Shown here: piece after piece, positions 1 to 8,177 of the stretch
Layout of the letters: each line of letters opens with the position of its first letter
How positions within the stretch are numbered: the first letter of the stretch is position 1
DNA from: Achromobacter ruhlandii
GTDB taxonomy: Bacteria; Pseudomonadota; Gammaproteobacteria; Burkholderiales; Burkholderiaceae_B
Assembly: GCF_902859695.1 (NCBI RefSeq)
Contig: NZ_CADIJL010000017.1
Span: forward strand, 54,141-118,140
DNA length: 64,000 nucleotides
Reading direction: 5' to 3'
Position numbers and translations under genes: made by a program
Notes under the pieces: generated by a model
What the model was told of the DNA's origin: nothing
Database searches by the model: none
Seen by the model: the letters and a program-made list of their open reading frames with translations, nothing else

Positions 1-855
1 GCGCATCGGGCCGGTGATGTCCGCGCCCTTGCGCCACGCCAGCCCCACGTTCATCGGCGGGATCGGGTCCTTCAACTGGATGGTCTCGATGCGCCGGCCT
101 TCCAGCGACCACGGCCGATAGACCATGTCCGACAGCACCGCCACGCCGCCGCCGTTGGCCACCATGCTGCGCACCGCTTCCACCGACGAAGTGCGCAGGC
201 GCACGTCGGGGCGGAACGGCGTCTCGCTCCAGTACCGCAGCGCGGTGTGCGCGGCCTCGTCGACGGTCAGCATGATGAACGGTTCATGCGCCACGTCTTC
301 CAGCGTGACGGTGTCGCGCGCCAGCAGCGGATGGCGCGCCGGCACCCACAGCCGCCGCGGCGAACCGAAGAAGTGCTCGACCGCCAGTTCCGGGTTCACC
401 ACGTTCGAGGTCAGCAGCACCGCCATGTCGTAGCGGTGCGCGATCAGGCCTTCCTCGATGGCGTTGCGGTTGAGCTCGTGCAGCTGGATGTCCAGGTTGG
501 GATAGAGCTGCGACAGGCGCTGCAGGTGGTACGGCAGGAAGTAGCCGATCACGGTATAGGACGCCGCCAGCAGCAGGCGCCCGCTCTCGCGCCCGTCGGC
601 GCTGGGCATGCGCAGCGCCTCGTCGACCGACGACAGGATGTTGTAGGCGTGGTTGAGGAAGCCGCGCCCGGTCTCGGTCAGCGCCACGCCGCTGGCGCTG
701 CGCTGGAACAGCGGCGAGCCCACGATCTCTTCCAGTTCGCGGATGGCGGTGGTGACGGCGGATTGTGAGATGGCCAGCTGGATCGCCGCCTGCGAGATCT
801 GCCCGAGTTCGGCGGCCGCGACGAAATATTTGAGCTGCCGGAGGGTAAGCGACAT
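1..855 (-). CDS. LysR-type transcriptional regulator (3' end beyond window)
   Basis: About 285 residues are visible; the stop lies beyond the left edge. The N-terminus (starts MSLTLRQLKYFVAAAE) is a typical LysR winged helix-turn-helix, with the recognition region ISQSAVTTAIRELEE near residues 28-42. The rest is the usual substrate-binding-like effector domain. It is divergent from the pxp genes with 258 bases between the starts, the classic arrangement for a LysR protein controlling its neighbour. A TATCT-N7-AGATA dyad lies 9 bases upstream of its own start, so autoregulation is likely. The effector is unknown; 5-oxoproline or a related lactam is a guess from context. Confidence 0.9.
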   Translation of the reverse strand, partial: MSLTLRQLKYFVAAAELGQISQAAIQLAISQSAVTTAIRELEEIVGSPLFQRSASGVALTETGRGFLNHAYNILSSVDEALRMPSADGRESGRLLLAASYTVIGYFLPYHLQRLSQLYPNLDIQLHELNRNAIEEGLIAHRYDMAVLLTSNVVNPELAVEHFFGSPRRLWVPARHPLLARDTVTLEDVAHEPFIMLTVDEAAHTALRYWSETPFRPDVRLRTSSVEAVRSMVANGGGVAVLSDMVYRPWSLEGRRIETIQLKDPIPPMNVGLAWRKGADITGPMR

Positions 856-863
856 GGCGGCAA

Positions 864-880
864 TATCTGATTAATAGATA
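864..880. promoter_or_regulatory. Putative LysR operator (perfect dyad)
   Basis: Perfect 5-base arms TATCT and AGATA flank seven bases, which fits the T-N11-A rule for LysR boxes. A further half site, ATATCT, lies at 894-899, and AGATA recurs at 1008-1012. The position between the divergent lysR and pxpA genes supports an operator. No binding data can be read from sequence. Confidence 0.5.
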
Positions 881-1113
881 GTCAGCCACCAGAATATCTG
901 TTTATCCGCGCCATGGGGGTGCGCCGAATCTCAGGGAAATCCCTGAAATTTCATAGGAATCCGGTAATCGCCCTGATTTGGTGCGCAACGCGGGGCATCA
1001 AAAATTCAGATAACCATTGATCCGAAAAAAGAACTTTTTATCCCCCGGGCGCTTCGCTACTGTGCAGGCATTGCGCGGGCCACCGGCCCGCAAACGGAAG
1101 GAGATCCTGTTTC

Positions 1114-1884
1114 ATGAGCAAGGCGACGATAGACCTGAACTCCGATATGGGCGAGGGCTTTGGTTCCTGGAAGATCGGCGATGACGTGGACGACGCCATC
1201 ATGCCGCTGATCAGCTCGGCCAACATCGCCACCGGCTTTCACGCCGGCGATCCCAACATCATGAACCGCACCGTGGTGATGGCGCGCGAGCATGGCATCG
1301 GCATCGGCGCGCATCCCGGCTTTCGCGACCTGGTCGGCTTCGGCCGCCGCGACCTGAACGAGAACGCCGAGGGCCTGGTCAACGACATCGTCTACCAGGT
1401 CGGCGCGCTGCGCGAATTCGCCCGCCTCTATGGCCTGCGGTTGCAGCACGTCAAGCCGCATGGCGCGCTCTACATGCGCGCCGCGCGCGATGAAACCCTG
1501 TCGCGCCGCCTGGTGCAGACGCTGCGCGACCTGGAGCCCACGCTGATGCTGTATTGCATGGAGAACTCGCTGACCTGCAAGGTGGCGCGCGAGCTGGGCC
1601 TGCCGGTGGTGCGCGAGTTCTACGCGGACCGCGACTACGACGCCAGCGGCTCGATCGTGTTCACGCGCTACACCCAGGCGCTCGATCCGGAGCAGGTGGC
1701 CGACAAGGTGCTGCGCGCGTGCACCGACGGCAAGGTGCGCACCGTGGATGGCCGCGACATTCCGATCGGCTTCGACTCCGTCTGCATCCACAGCGACACC
1801 CCCGGCGCGCTGGCGCTGGTGCAGGCCACCCGCGCCCGCCTGGAGGCGCACGGCATCCGCATCGCGCCGCCGCGGCTGTCCTGA
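1114..1884 (+). CDS. pxpA: 5-oxoprolinase subunit A, LamB/YcsF family
   Basis: The 256-residue protein has the LamB/YcsF hallmark [11 protein letters not shown] at residues 7-17 and the family's usual length. Known PxpA works with PxpB and PxpC to open 5-oxoproline (pyroglutamate) to glutamate at the cost of ATP, in the cytoplasm. A strong ribosome site AAGGAG (1098-1103) supports this start. It is the first gene of a run that continues with biotin carrier and biotin carboxylase genes and then pxpBC, so the substrate may be 5-oxoproline or another lactam or amide. Confidence 0.9.
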   Translation: MSKATIDLNSDMGEGFGSWKIGDDVDDAIMPLISSANIATGFHAGDPNIMNRTVVMAREHGIGIGAHPGFRDLVGFGRRDLNENAEGLVNDIVYQVGALREFARLYGLRLQHVKPHGALYMRAARDETLSRRLVQTLRDLEPTLMLYCMENSLTCKVARELGLPVVREFYADRDYDASGSIVFTRYTQALDPEQVADKVLRACTDGKVRTVDGRDIPIGFDSVCIHSDTPGALALVQATRARLEAHGIRIAPPRLS

Positions 1885-1922
1885 TCCGTCCATCATTCCC
1901 ATACATTCCAAGGAGAAAACCC

Positions 1923-2165
1923 ATGTCGCAGCAAGAAATCCAGAGCCCCCTGCCCGGCACCTTCTATCGCCGTCCCAGTCCCGACGCCGCGCCGTTCGTC
2001 GAGGTGGGCGCCGCCATCCAGCCCGGCGACGTGGTCGGCATCGTCGAAGTGATGAAGCAGTTCAACCAGATCGAGGCCGAGATCGGCGGCGTGGTCGCCG
2101 AGATCCTGGTGGCCGACGGCGACCCGGTCGAACCCGGCCAGGCGCTGCTGCGGATCGAGGGCTGA
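1923..2165 (+). CDS. Small biotin carrier protein (AccB-like)
   Basis: This 80-residue protein is little more than a biotinyl-attachment domain. The biotinylation motif reads EVMKQFN with Lys45 as the modified residue; canonical acetyl-CoA carboxylase carriers have AMK or VMK. AccB proteins are usually about 150 residues with an N-terminal extension, which is missing here, so this is a dedicated carrier and not the housekeeping AccB. A ribosome site AAGGAG lies at 1910-1915. It sits between pxpA and the accC-like gene, 38 bases after pxpA, and presumably serves the enzyme encoded by this operon. Confidence 0.85.
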   Translation: MSQQEIQSPLPGTFYRRPSPDAAPFVEVGAAIQPGDVVGIVEVMKQFNQIEAEIGGVVAEILVADGDPVEPGQALLRIEG

Positions 2166-2168
2166 GGC

Positions 2169-3557
2169 ATGGGCGTGCATTCCTTCTACCGGCCGCGCCG
2201 CATCCACACCCTGCTGGTCGCCAACCGCGGCGAGATCGCGCTGCGGGTCATTCGCGCCGCGCGCGAGCTGGGCATGCGTACGGTGGCGGTCTATAGCGAC
2301 GCCGACCGCGACGCGCTGGCGGTGCGCCTGGCCGACGCGGCGGTGCACATCGGGCCGGCGCACGCCACGCGCAGCTATCTGAACGCCGAGGCCCTGTTGG
2401 CGGCGGCGCGTGACAGCGGCGCCGACGCGATCCATCCGGGCTATGGCTTCCTGGCCGAGAACGCCGACTTCTCGCAGGCCGTGACCGACGCCGGCCTGGT
2501 GTTCGTTGGTCCCGACGCCCGCACCATCCGCGGCATGGGCGACAAGGCCGCCGCGCGCGCCTGCGCCAAGGCGGCGGGCGTGCCCACCGTGCCGGGCAGC
2601 GAGGGCGTGGTCGGCTCGCTGGACGAGGCCCTGAGCCACGCGGCGCAGATCGGTTATCCCCTGATGATCAAGGCGAGTGCCGGCGGCGGCGGACGCGGCA
2701 TCCGCGTGGCGGCCGACGAGGCGCAGCTGCGCGAGGCCATCCCGATGGCCCAGGCCGAGGCGCGCGCCGCGTTCGGCGATGGCGGCGTCTACCTGGAGCG
2801 ATACCTGCCGCGCGCCCGCCATATCGAGGTGCAGGTGCTGGGCGACGGCGAGCGCGCGGTGCACCTGTTCGAGCGCGAATGCTCGCTGCAGCGCCGCCGC
2901 CAGAAGGTGTTCGAGGAAGCGCCGTCGCCGGCGCTGAGCCCCGCGCTGCGCCAGGCGCTGTGCGAATCGGCGCTGCGCCTGACCGAATCGGTGGGCTATC
3001 GCGGCGCCGGCACGCTGGAATACCTGTACGACGAGGCCCGCGGCGAGTTCTACTTCATCGAGATGAACACGCGTATCCAGGTCGAGCATCCCATCACCGA
3101 GGCCATCACCGGCATCGACCTGGTGCGCGAGATGCTGCGCATCGCCGACGGCGAGCCGCTGCGTTTCAAGCAAGCGGACATCGTCATGCGCGGCGCCGCC
3201 ATCGAATGCCGCCTGAACGCCGAAGACCCGGCGCGCAACTTCGCGCCCGGCCCCGGCACCGTGTCGCACGTGCGCTGGCCGGCCGGTCCGGGCGTGCGCA
3301 TCGACTCGATGGTGTATGCCGGCAGCGTGGTGCCGCCCTATTACGATTCGCTGCTGGCCAAGTTGATCGTGTGGGACGAGGATCGCGGCGCCGCGCTGGC
3401 GCGGATGGCGCGCGCGCTGGATGAAACCGAATTCGAAGGCGTGCCGTCGACGCTGGCCCTGCACCGCGCCCTGGTGGCCGATGCGGGCGTGCTGGCCGGC
3501 GACTATCACACCAACTATCTGGAAAGCTGGATGCAGCAGCGGGAGGGGACCCAATGA
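2169..3557 (+). CDS. Biotin carboxylase (AccC-like)
   Basis: The 462-residue protein is full length for a biotin carboxylase. It has the N-terminal LLVANRGEIALRV signature, the ATP-grasp glycine loop KASAGGGGRGIR near residue 168, and the catalytic stretch MNTRIQVEHPITE near residue 300. It would use ATP and bicarbonate to carboxylate the biotin of the small carrier encoded just upstream (3-base gap). Its stop overlaps the pxpB start by four bases (ATGA), so translation is probably coupled. I read it as a paralogue of the housekeeping AccC because no other fatty-acid gene is near. Confidence 0.88.
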   Translation: MGVHSFYRPRRIHTLLVANRGEIALRVIRAARELGMRTVAVYSDADRDALAVRLADAAVHIGPAHATRSYLNAEALLAAARDSGADAIHPGYGFLAENADFSQAVTDAGLVFVGPDARTIRGMGDKAAARACAKAAGVPTVPGSEGVVGSLDEALSHAAQIGYPLMIKASAGGGGRGIRVAADEAQLREAIPMAQAEARAAFGDGGVYLERYLPRARHIEVQVLGDGERAVHLFERECSLQRRRQKVFEEAPSPALSPALRQALCESALRLTESVGYRGAGTLEYLYDEARGEFYFIEMNTRIQVEHPITEAITGIDLVREMLRIADGEPLRFKQADIVMRGAAIECRLNAEDPARNFAPGPGTVSHVRWPAGPGVRIDSMVYAGSVVPPYYDSLLAKLIVWDEDRGAALARMARALDETEFEGVPSTLALHRALVADAGVLAGDYHTNYLESWMQQREGTQ

Positions 3558-4429
3558 CGGTGCGATACACCCATGGCGGCGATGAATTCATCTTCGCCGA
3601 GATCAGCGAATCGATGTCGCTGGCGGCGTTCTTCAAGGGCATGGCGATCACGCGCGCGCTGCGCGAACGCGCCGTGCCCGGCGTCAGCGAGATCTGCCCG
3701 GCCAACGCTTCGTACCAGATCCGCTACGACCCCGAGCAGGTCGCGCCCGAGGCCATGCTGGCCATCCTGCGCGAGATCGAGGCCACCATCGATCTGGACA
3801 ACCTGCGGCTCGACACCCGCGTCATCCAGGTGCCGGTGCTCTACAACGACCCCTGGACCCACGAGACGCTGATGCGCTTTCGCGAGCGCCACCAGGACCC
3901 GGACTCGACCGACCTGGAATACGCCGCGCGCATCAACGGCTTTGCCGATACCGATGCATTCATCGCCGCGCATTCCAGCGCGCCGTGGTTCGTGTCGATG
4001 GTCGGCTTCGTGGCCGGGCTGCCGTTCATGTTCCAGATGGTCGAACGTGACCGCCAGCTGGAAGTGCCCAAGTACCTACGGCCGCGCACCGACACGCCCA
4101 AGCACACGGTGGGACATGGCGGTTGCTTCGCCTGCATCTATTCCGTGCGCGGCGCGGGCGGCTATCAGATGTTCGGCGTGACGCCCGCGCCGATCTTCGA
4201 GCCCGCGCAGCGCCAGGCGCACCTGCGTGACTCGATGGTGTTCTTCCGTCCCGGGGACATCGTCAAGTTCAAGCCGATCAGCCGCGCCGAGTACGACGCC
4301 GCGGTGGCGCGGGTCGAGGCCGGCACCTTCCAGCTCGACATCCGTCCCGTGTCGTTCTCGCTGTCCGAATTCATGGCGGCGCCCGACCAGTACAACGCCC
4401 GCCTTCTGGAGACGCTCCATGTCGCATGA
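3554..4429 (+). CDS. pxpB: 5-oxoprolinase subunit B (KipI/AHS1 family)
   Basis: The 291-residue protein belongs to the KipI / allophanate hydrolase subunit 1 (AHS1) family, recognised by GFVAGLPFMF near residue 153 and the APIFEP region near residue 214. In 5-oxoprolinase it partners PxpC. It is longer than a typical PxpB of about 220-240 residues, with an N-terminal domain starting MTVRYTHGGDEFIFAE. It overlaps accC by four bases and pxpC by eleven, indicating a tightly coupled operon. Confidence 0.85.
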   Translation: MTVRYTHGGDEFIFAEISESMSLAAFFKGMAITRALRERAVPGVSEICPANASYQIRYDPEQVAPEAMLAILREIEATIDLDNLRLDTRVIQVPVLYNDPWTHETLMRFRERHQDPDSTDLEYAARINGFADTDAFIAAHSSAPWFVSMVGFVAGLPFMFQMVERDRQLEVPKYLRPRTDTPKHTVGHGGCFACIYSVRGAGGYQMFGVTPAPIFEPAQRQAHLRDSMVFFRPGDIVKFKPISRAEYDAAVARVEAGTFQLDIRPVSFSLSEFMAAPDQYNARLLETLHVA

Positions 4430-5408
4430 CGAACCGCTCATCGAAGTAATCAAGCCCGGGCTGGCGACGTCGGTCCAGGATCGTGGCCGCCAGGGCTACT
4501 ACCACCTGGGCATTCCACCCTCGGGCGCGCTGGACCAGTACGCGCTGGCCGCCGCCAATCTGCTGGTGGGCAATCCCGAGGACGCGGCGGTGCTGGAATG
4601 CACGCTGATGGGCCCCGAATTGCGCTTCACCCGCGCCGCGGTGATTGCCGTCACCGGCGCCACCATGACGCCCAAGATCGATGGCCAGGCACAGGCCTGC
4701 AACACCGCGCTGGCGGTGCCGGCCGGCGCCCGGCTGTCGTTCGATTTCGTGCAGGCCGGCGCGCGCGCCTGCCTGGCGATCGCCGGCGGGATCGACGTGC
4801 CCGAGGTGCTGGGGAGCCGTTCGACCTACACGCTGGGCGCCATTGGCGGCTTCGAGGGCCGCCGCCTGCAGGCCGGCGACCGCCTGCGCGTGGGCGCGCC
4901 GCGCCCCGGGACGCGGGTCGGCCGCGCGCTGCCGGCGGCGCTCGCCAGCGAGTGTCCCAAGGAACAGGTGCTGCGCGTGGTGCCGGGCCTGTATGACCAT
5001 CGCCTGATGCCGGAATCGGCCGCCTCGTTCTACGAGGACGCCTGGAGCGTGACCTCGGAAGCCGACCGCATCGGCTACCGCTACAAGAAGGGCCGCGCGC
5101 TGAAGTTCCAACCGCGCGAACAGCCGTTCGGCGCCGGCGCCGATCCGTCCAACATCGTCGACGCCTGCTATCCCATTGGTTCGATCCAGGTGCCGGCGGG
5201 GGTGGAACCCATCATCCTGCATCGCGATGCCGTGTCCGGCGGCGGCTACGCCATGATCGGCACCGTGATCAGCGCGGATCTCGACAAGGTCGGCCAGATG
5301 CAGCCCAACCAGCAGGCCCGCTTCGAGCGGGTCACGTTGGAGACGGCCTTGCAGGCCCGCAAGGACTACCGCGCCCGCCTCGAGCGGCTGCGCGCCGCCC
5401 TGGGCTGA
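4419..5408 (+). CDS. pxpC: 5-oxoprolinase subunit C (KipA/AHS2, carboxyltransferase-like)
   Basis: The 329-residue protein starts MSHDEPLIEVIKPGLATSVQ and has the AHS2/KipA signature VQDRGRQGYYHLGIPPSGALD. The open frame extends further upstream inside pxpB, but the ATG at 4419 gives the family's usual N-terminus. AHS1 and AHS2 domains also make up the carboxyltransferase half of urea carboxylase, which matters because a carrier and a biotin carboxylase are encoded in the same operon. Confidence 0.87.
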   Translation: MSHDEPLIEVIKPGLATSVQDRGRQGYYHLGIPPSGALDQYALAAANLLVGNPEDAAVLECTLMGPELRFTRAAVIAVTGATMTPKIDGQAQACNTALAVPAGARLSFDFVQAGARACLAIAGGIDVPEVLGSRSTYTLGAIGGFEGRRLQAGDRLRVGAPRPGTRVGRALPAALASECPKEQVLRVVPGLYDHRLMPESAASFYEDAWSVTSEADRIGYRYKKGRALKFQPREQPFGAGADPSNIVDACYPIGSIQVPAGVEPIILHRDAVSGGGYAMIGTVISADLDKVGQMQPNQQARFERVTLETALQARKDYRARLERLRAALG

Positions 5409-5445
5409 TCCCCGCCCCGCTTTCCCGTTGATTGCTGTTTTCCTT

Positions 5446-5467
5446 CCGGCCCGTTCCGACGGGCCGG
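5446..5467 (+). other. Intercistronic hairpin between pxpC and the permease
   Basis: CCGGCCCGT and ACGGGCCGG form a perfect 9-base stem with a 4-base loop (TCCG). There is no following T-run, so it may be an attenuator, an RNA-stability element or a weak terminator that lowers permease expression. The function is inferred only from position. Confidence 0.4.
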
Positions 5468-5561
5468 ACGGGCGCGCTCGCGCCTGTGCATTTGAGTTTC
5501 ACACGCTGCACGCCGTACCCGTCCGCATTCCGCGGTTCTTCAGCACGTCAGGAGAGCCTCC

Positions 5562-6899
5562 ATGGCCAACCTTGCTTCCAGCTCGTCGTCCTCCGACCGG
5601 GACACTTCCCTAGCCACCGTGGCCGATGCCGACCGCATGGGCCGATTCCCGCTCACCATGGCCTGGTGGGCCGTGTGCAGCGCCATCTTCTACATCGTGG
5701 TCGGCGCCACGCTGGCGCTCAACTACGGCGCCCGCAACGCCATCATCGGCATGGTGCTGTCGGTGATTTCCTATGGCCTGATCAACGCCGTAATCTCGCG
5801 TTACGCCATCCGCACCGGCCAGTCGGTGGCGCTGTTCTCTCGCAGCGTGTTCGGCACCTCGGGCGCGGCGCTGGCCACCCTGATCTTCTTTGCCACCGCC
5901 ATCTACTACGCCGTGTTCGAGGGCTCGGTGATGGCGGTCGCCGCGCACCACATGTTTCCGGCCGTGCCCTATTGGGCCTTCGCGCTGCTGGTGGTCGTCT
6001 ACAGCGTGCTGCTGATCTTCGGCAGCGTGCAGCGCTGGCTCGACAAGTTCAACGGCGTGCTGCTGCCGTTCTACCTGGGCGGCCTGCTGCTGGCGGTGGC
6101 GCTGGCCACGCGCGAGTACGGCTACAGCGACGCCTGGCTGGCATTCGGCCCGGCCGGCGGGCCGGTGGCGGGCGGCTGGTGGGACGCCTACGTGTACTAC
6201 ATGGGCGTGTGGATCCTGATGATGTTCACCTTCGACTACGCGCGCTTCGGCCGTCGCGAAGACGCGCGCTACCACGGCCGCTACAACTTCGGCATGCCGT
6301 TCTACCTGGTGACCTTCCTGCTCAACGGCGTGGCCGGCATCTACCTGGTCGCCATCATTCCCGGCGACGGCGCCCTGAGCGAAGTGTCGGTGGTGCTGGC
6401 GCTGCTCAAGCTGATGGGGCTGGGCGGCCTGTTCTTCGTCTGGGTGACGCAGACCCGCATCAATACCGCCAACTACTACCTGGCCACCATCAACATGCAG
6501 GCCTTCTTCGCGCGCTTCGGCCAGGCGCGCCTGTCCAAAGCCGCCTGGGCGGTGATCGTGGGCGCGGTGTCATACGCGCTGATGCTGTTCGACGTGTTCG
6601 CCTATCTGCTGCAGGCGCTGGCCTACCAGGGCATCTTCGTGGTGGCGTGGGTCGCCGTGGCGCTGGTGCACATCCTGGCGGTGGACGAAGCCGCGCCGGC
6701 GCCAGGCGGGGGCAGCGCCTACAACCGCCGCGGCCTGGGCGCCTGGTTCGCGGGCGCGGCCAGCGGCCTGGTGCTGATGCACCTGAACGGTATCGCCGCG
6801 ACCTTCGCGGCGCCGGCCAGCTTTGTGGTGGCGGGCGCGGTGTACTGGCTGGGGCAGGCGGCGGTCTCGGGGCCGCGCATGCAGCGCGGCGGCGCCTAG
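5562..6899 (+). CDS. NCS1-type permease (cytosine/purine/allantoin family)
   Basis: The 445-residue protein has about twelve hydrophobic helices and resembles the nucleobase:cation symporter-1 family (cytosine, purines, uracil, thiamine, allantoin permeases); helix 1 begins WWAVCSAIFYIVVGATLALN. The start has AGGAGA at 5550-5555. It is on the same strand as the pxp genes, 153 bases after pxpC, so it probably imports the substrate or a precursor of the pxp enzyme across the inner membrane. The exact substrate cannot be read from sequence. Confidence 0.82.
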   Translation: MANLASSSSSSDRDTSLATVADADRMGRFPLTMAWWAVCSAIFYIVVGATLALNYGARNAIIGMVLSVISYGLINAVISRYAIRTGQSVALFSRSVFGTSGAALATLIFFATAIYYAVFEGSVMAVAAHHMFPAVPYWAFALLVVVYSVLLIFGSVQRWLDKFNGVLLPFYLGGLLLAVALATREYGYSDAWLAFGPAGGPVAGGWWDAYVYYMGVWILMMFTFDYARFGRREDARYHGRYNFGMPFYLVTFLLNGVAGIYLVAIIPGDGALSEVSVVLALLKLMGLGGLFFVWVTQTRINTANYYLATINMQAFFARFGQARLSKAAWAVIVGAVSYALMLFDVFAYLLQALAYQGIFVVAWVAVALVHILAVDEAAPAPGGGSAYNRRGLGAWFAGAASGLVLMHLNGIAATFAAPASFVVAGAVYWLGQAAVSGPRMQRGGA

Positions 6900-6910
6900 C
6901 CGCGCGGCGT

Positions 6911-6932
6911 CCGGCGCTGGTTGGGGCGCCGG
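6911..6932. terminator. Possible shared hairpin between convergent genes
   Basis: CCGGCGC and GCGCCGG make a 7-base stem with an 8-base loop in the 34-base gap between the convergent permease and chromate transporter genes. No clear T-run follows on either strand, so terminator function is tentative. Confidence 0.35.
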
Positions 6933-6933
6933 C

Positions 6934-7461
6934 TCAGGCCAGCGCGGCCAGGAATACGAGCGCGCCCAGCGCCAGCATCAGAAATGGGCTGACGCGGGTA
7001 TAGACCAGCGCCAGCGTGGAGGCCGCGGCCATGCCCCAGGCCCAGGCCCCGCCTTCGGCGGCCCGCAGTACCGTGCACGACGAGGCCAGGATCATGCCGG
7101 CGGCCACCGGCACCAGGCCCGCCTCGATGGCGCGGACGCAGGTGGCGTGGCGGTAGCGCGCCCAGACCCGCGCCAGCGCGTAGATCAGCAGCGAGCAGGG
7201 CAGGAAGATCGCGATCGAGGCGGCCATCGCGCCCAGCCACCCGCCCACCTGCCAGCCGATCAGCGTCACCAGCAGCGACGCCGGGCCCGGCGTGATGCGG
7301 GACAACGCAAAGTAATCCAGGAACTGCGATTCGCTGATCCAGCCATAGCTGTCCACCGCCTGGCGGTGGATGTCGGGCAGGATGCTCTGGCCGCCTCCGA
7401 CCGTCAGGAACGACAGCGGCGTGAACACCGAGAACAGGTCGTGCAGCGTGGCCAGGTTCAT
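6934..7461 (-). CDS. Chromate transporter, C-terminal-type subunit (short-chain CHR)
   Basis: The 175-residue membrane protein starts MNLATLHDLFSVFTPLSFLT and carries the CHR-family VGGGQSILPDIHRQ segment near residue 21. With the gene upstream it forms a split CHR pair, in which two short proteins together equal one long ChrA. Its start overlaps the stop of the upstream gene by four bases (ATGA), so the two are translated together. Known family members export chromate, but many chromosomal pairs have no proven role in chromate resistance. Confidence 0.82.
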   Translation of the reverse strand: MNLATLHDLFSVFTPLSFLTVGGGQSILPDIHRQAVDSYGWISESQFLDYFALSRITPGPASLLVTLIGWQVGGWLGAMAASIAIFLPCSLLIYALARVWARYRHATCVRAIEAGLVPVAAGMILASSCTVLRAAEGGAWAWGMAAASTLALVYTRVSPFLMLALGALVFLAALA

Positions 7462-8036
7462 GGTTGCCGCTCCCGGCGCCGCAGTCGCGCGTAGGCGATG
7501 CCGATCGACAGGGGCGCCATCGCGCCCACCACCCACAGCAGCGGCAGGCGCAGCAGGAAGATGGCGGCGAAGGTCACGCCCATGACGGCGGCCGGCACCC
7601 AGCCCTGCAACGCGCGCCGGGCGGCGCGCAGGCCGGTCTGCAGCGACACCCCGACCGCCGCCGCCGCCACGCCCGCCATGGCCACGTGCAGGCCCTGCGA
7701 CTGCGCCATGCTGGCGAACAGCGCGGCCGCGCCGATCGCCACCAGCATGGGCGGCACGGTGATGCCCAGTCCGCCCAGCAGCGCGCCGGCGCCGCCGCGC
7801 AGGCGAAAGCCGATCCAGATGGCCAGGTTCACCACGTTCACCCCCGGGAACGACTGCGCCAGCGCCAGGCCGCTGAGGAAATCGGCTTCGGACAGCCAGC
7901 GCCGCTGCTGCACGAATTCGCGCATCATCCAGCCGCTCAGGCCGCCGCCGAAGCTGGTCAGGCCGACCTTGGCGAAGGCCAGGAAAATCTGCGGCAGTGT
8001 CGGCGGGGCGGCAACGGCGGGGTCAGCGGAGGACAT
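7458..8036 (-). CDS. Chromate transporter, N-terminal-type subunit (short-chain CHR)
   Basis: The 192-residue membrane protein has the CHR motif FAKVGLTSFGGGLSGW near residue 21 and the conserved LAQSFPGVNVVNLA region near residue 59. It is the first gene of the split CHR pair, overlapping the second by four bases. The substrate may be chromate or another oxyanion. No chrB-like regulator is nearby, which leaves induction by chromate unproven. Confidence 0.83.
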   Translation of the reverse strand: MSSADPAVAAPPTLPQIFLAFAKVGLTSFGGGLSGWMMREFVQQRRWLSEADFLSGLALAQSFPGVNVVNLAIWIGFRLRGGAGALLGGLGITVPPMLVAIGAAALFASMAQSQGLHVAMAGVAAAAVGVSLQTGLRAARRALQGWVPAAVMGVTFAAIFLLRLPLLWVVGAMAPLSIGIAYARLRRRERQP

Positions 8037-8102
8037 GGCAGGCAGCGCGATGGGGCGATGACCGCATCTTACGCAATGCGAAATGTCGGCTGGCTGAAAG
8101 AA

Positions 8103-8137
8103 TTTCGCCGCCGGGCACGACGTGCCCGGCGGCGAAA
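8103..8137 (-). terminator. Strong terminator of gltBD
   Basis: A perfect 17-base inverted repeat (arms beginning TTTCGCCGCC) surrounds a single central A. On the minus strand it follows the gltD stop by 40 bases and runs into a T-rich tail (AAATTCTTTC). The position and strength suit an intrinsic terminator for gltBD. Confidence 0.7.
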
Positions 8138-8177
8138 GCGGGGGCCGGTCGGTGACCGGCGCGGCAGCGCGGCGCGC

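Noticed and set aside
2169..3557. Housekeeping acetyl-CoA carboxylase subunit accC
   Set aside because: The gene is enclosed by pxp genes and preceded by a minimal carrier unlike the housekeeping AccB, so I treat it as a dedicated paralogue.
4227..4418. Longer pxpC with an upstream start
   Set aside because: The extension would lie entirely within pxpB and has no family similarity; the ATG at 4419 gives the normal N-terminus.
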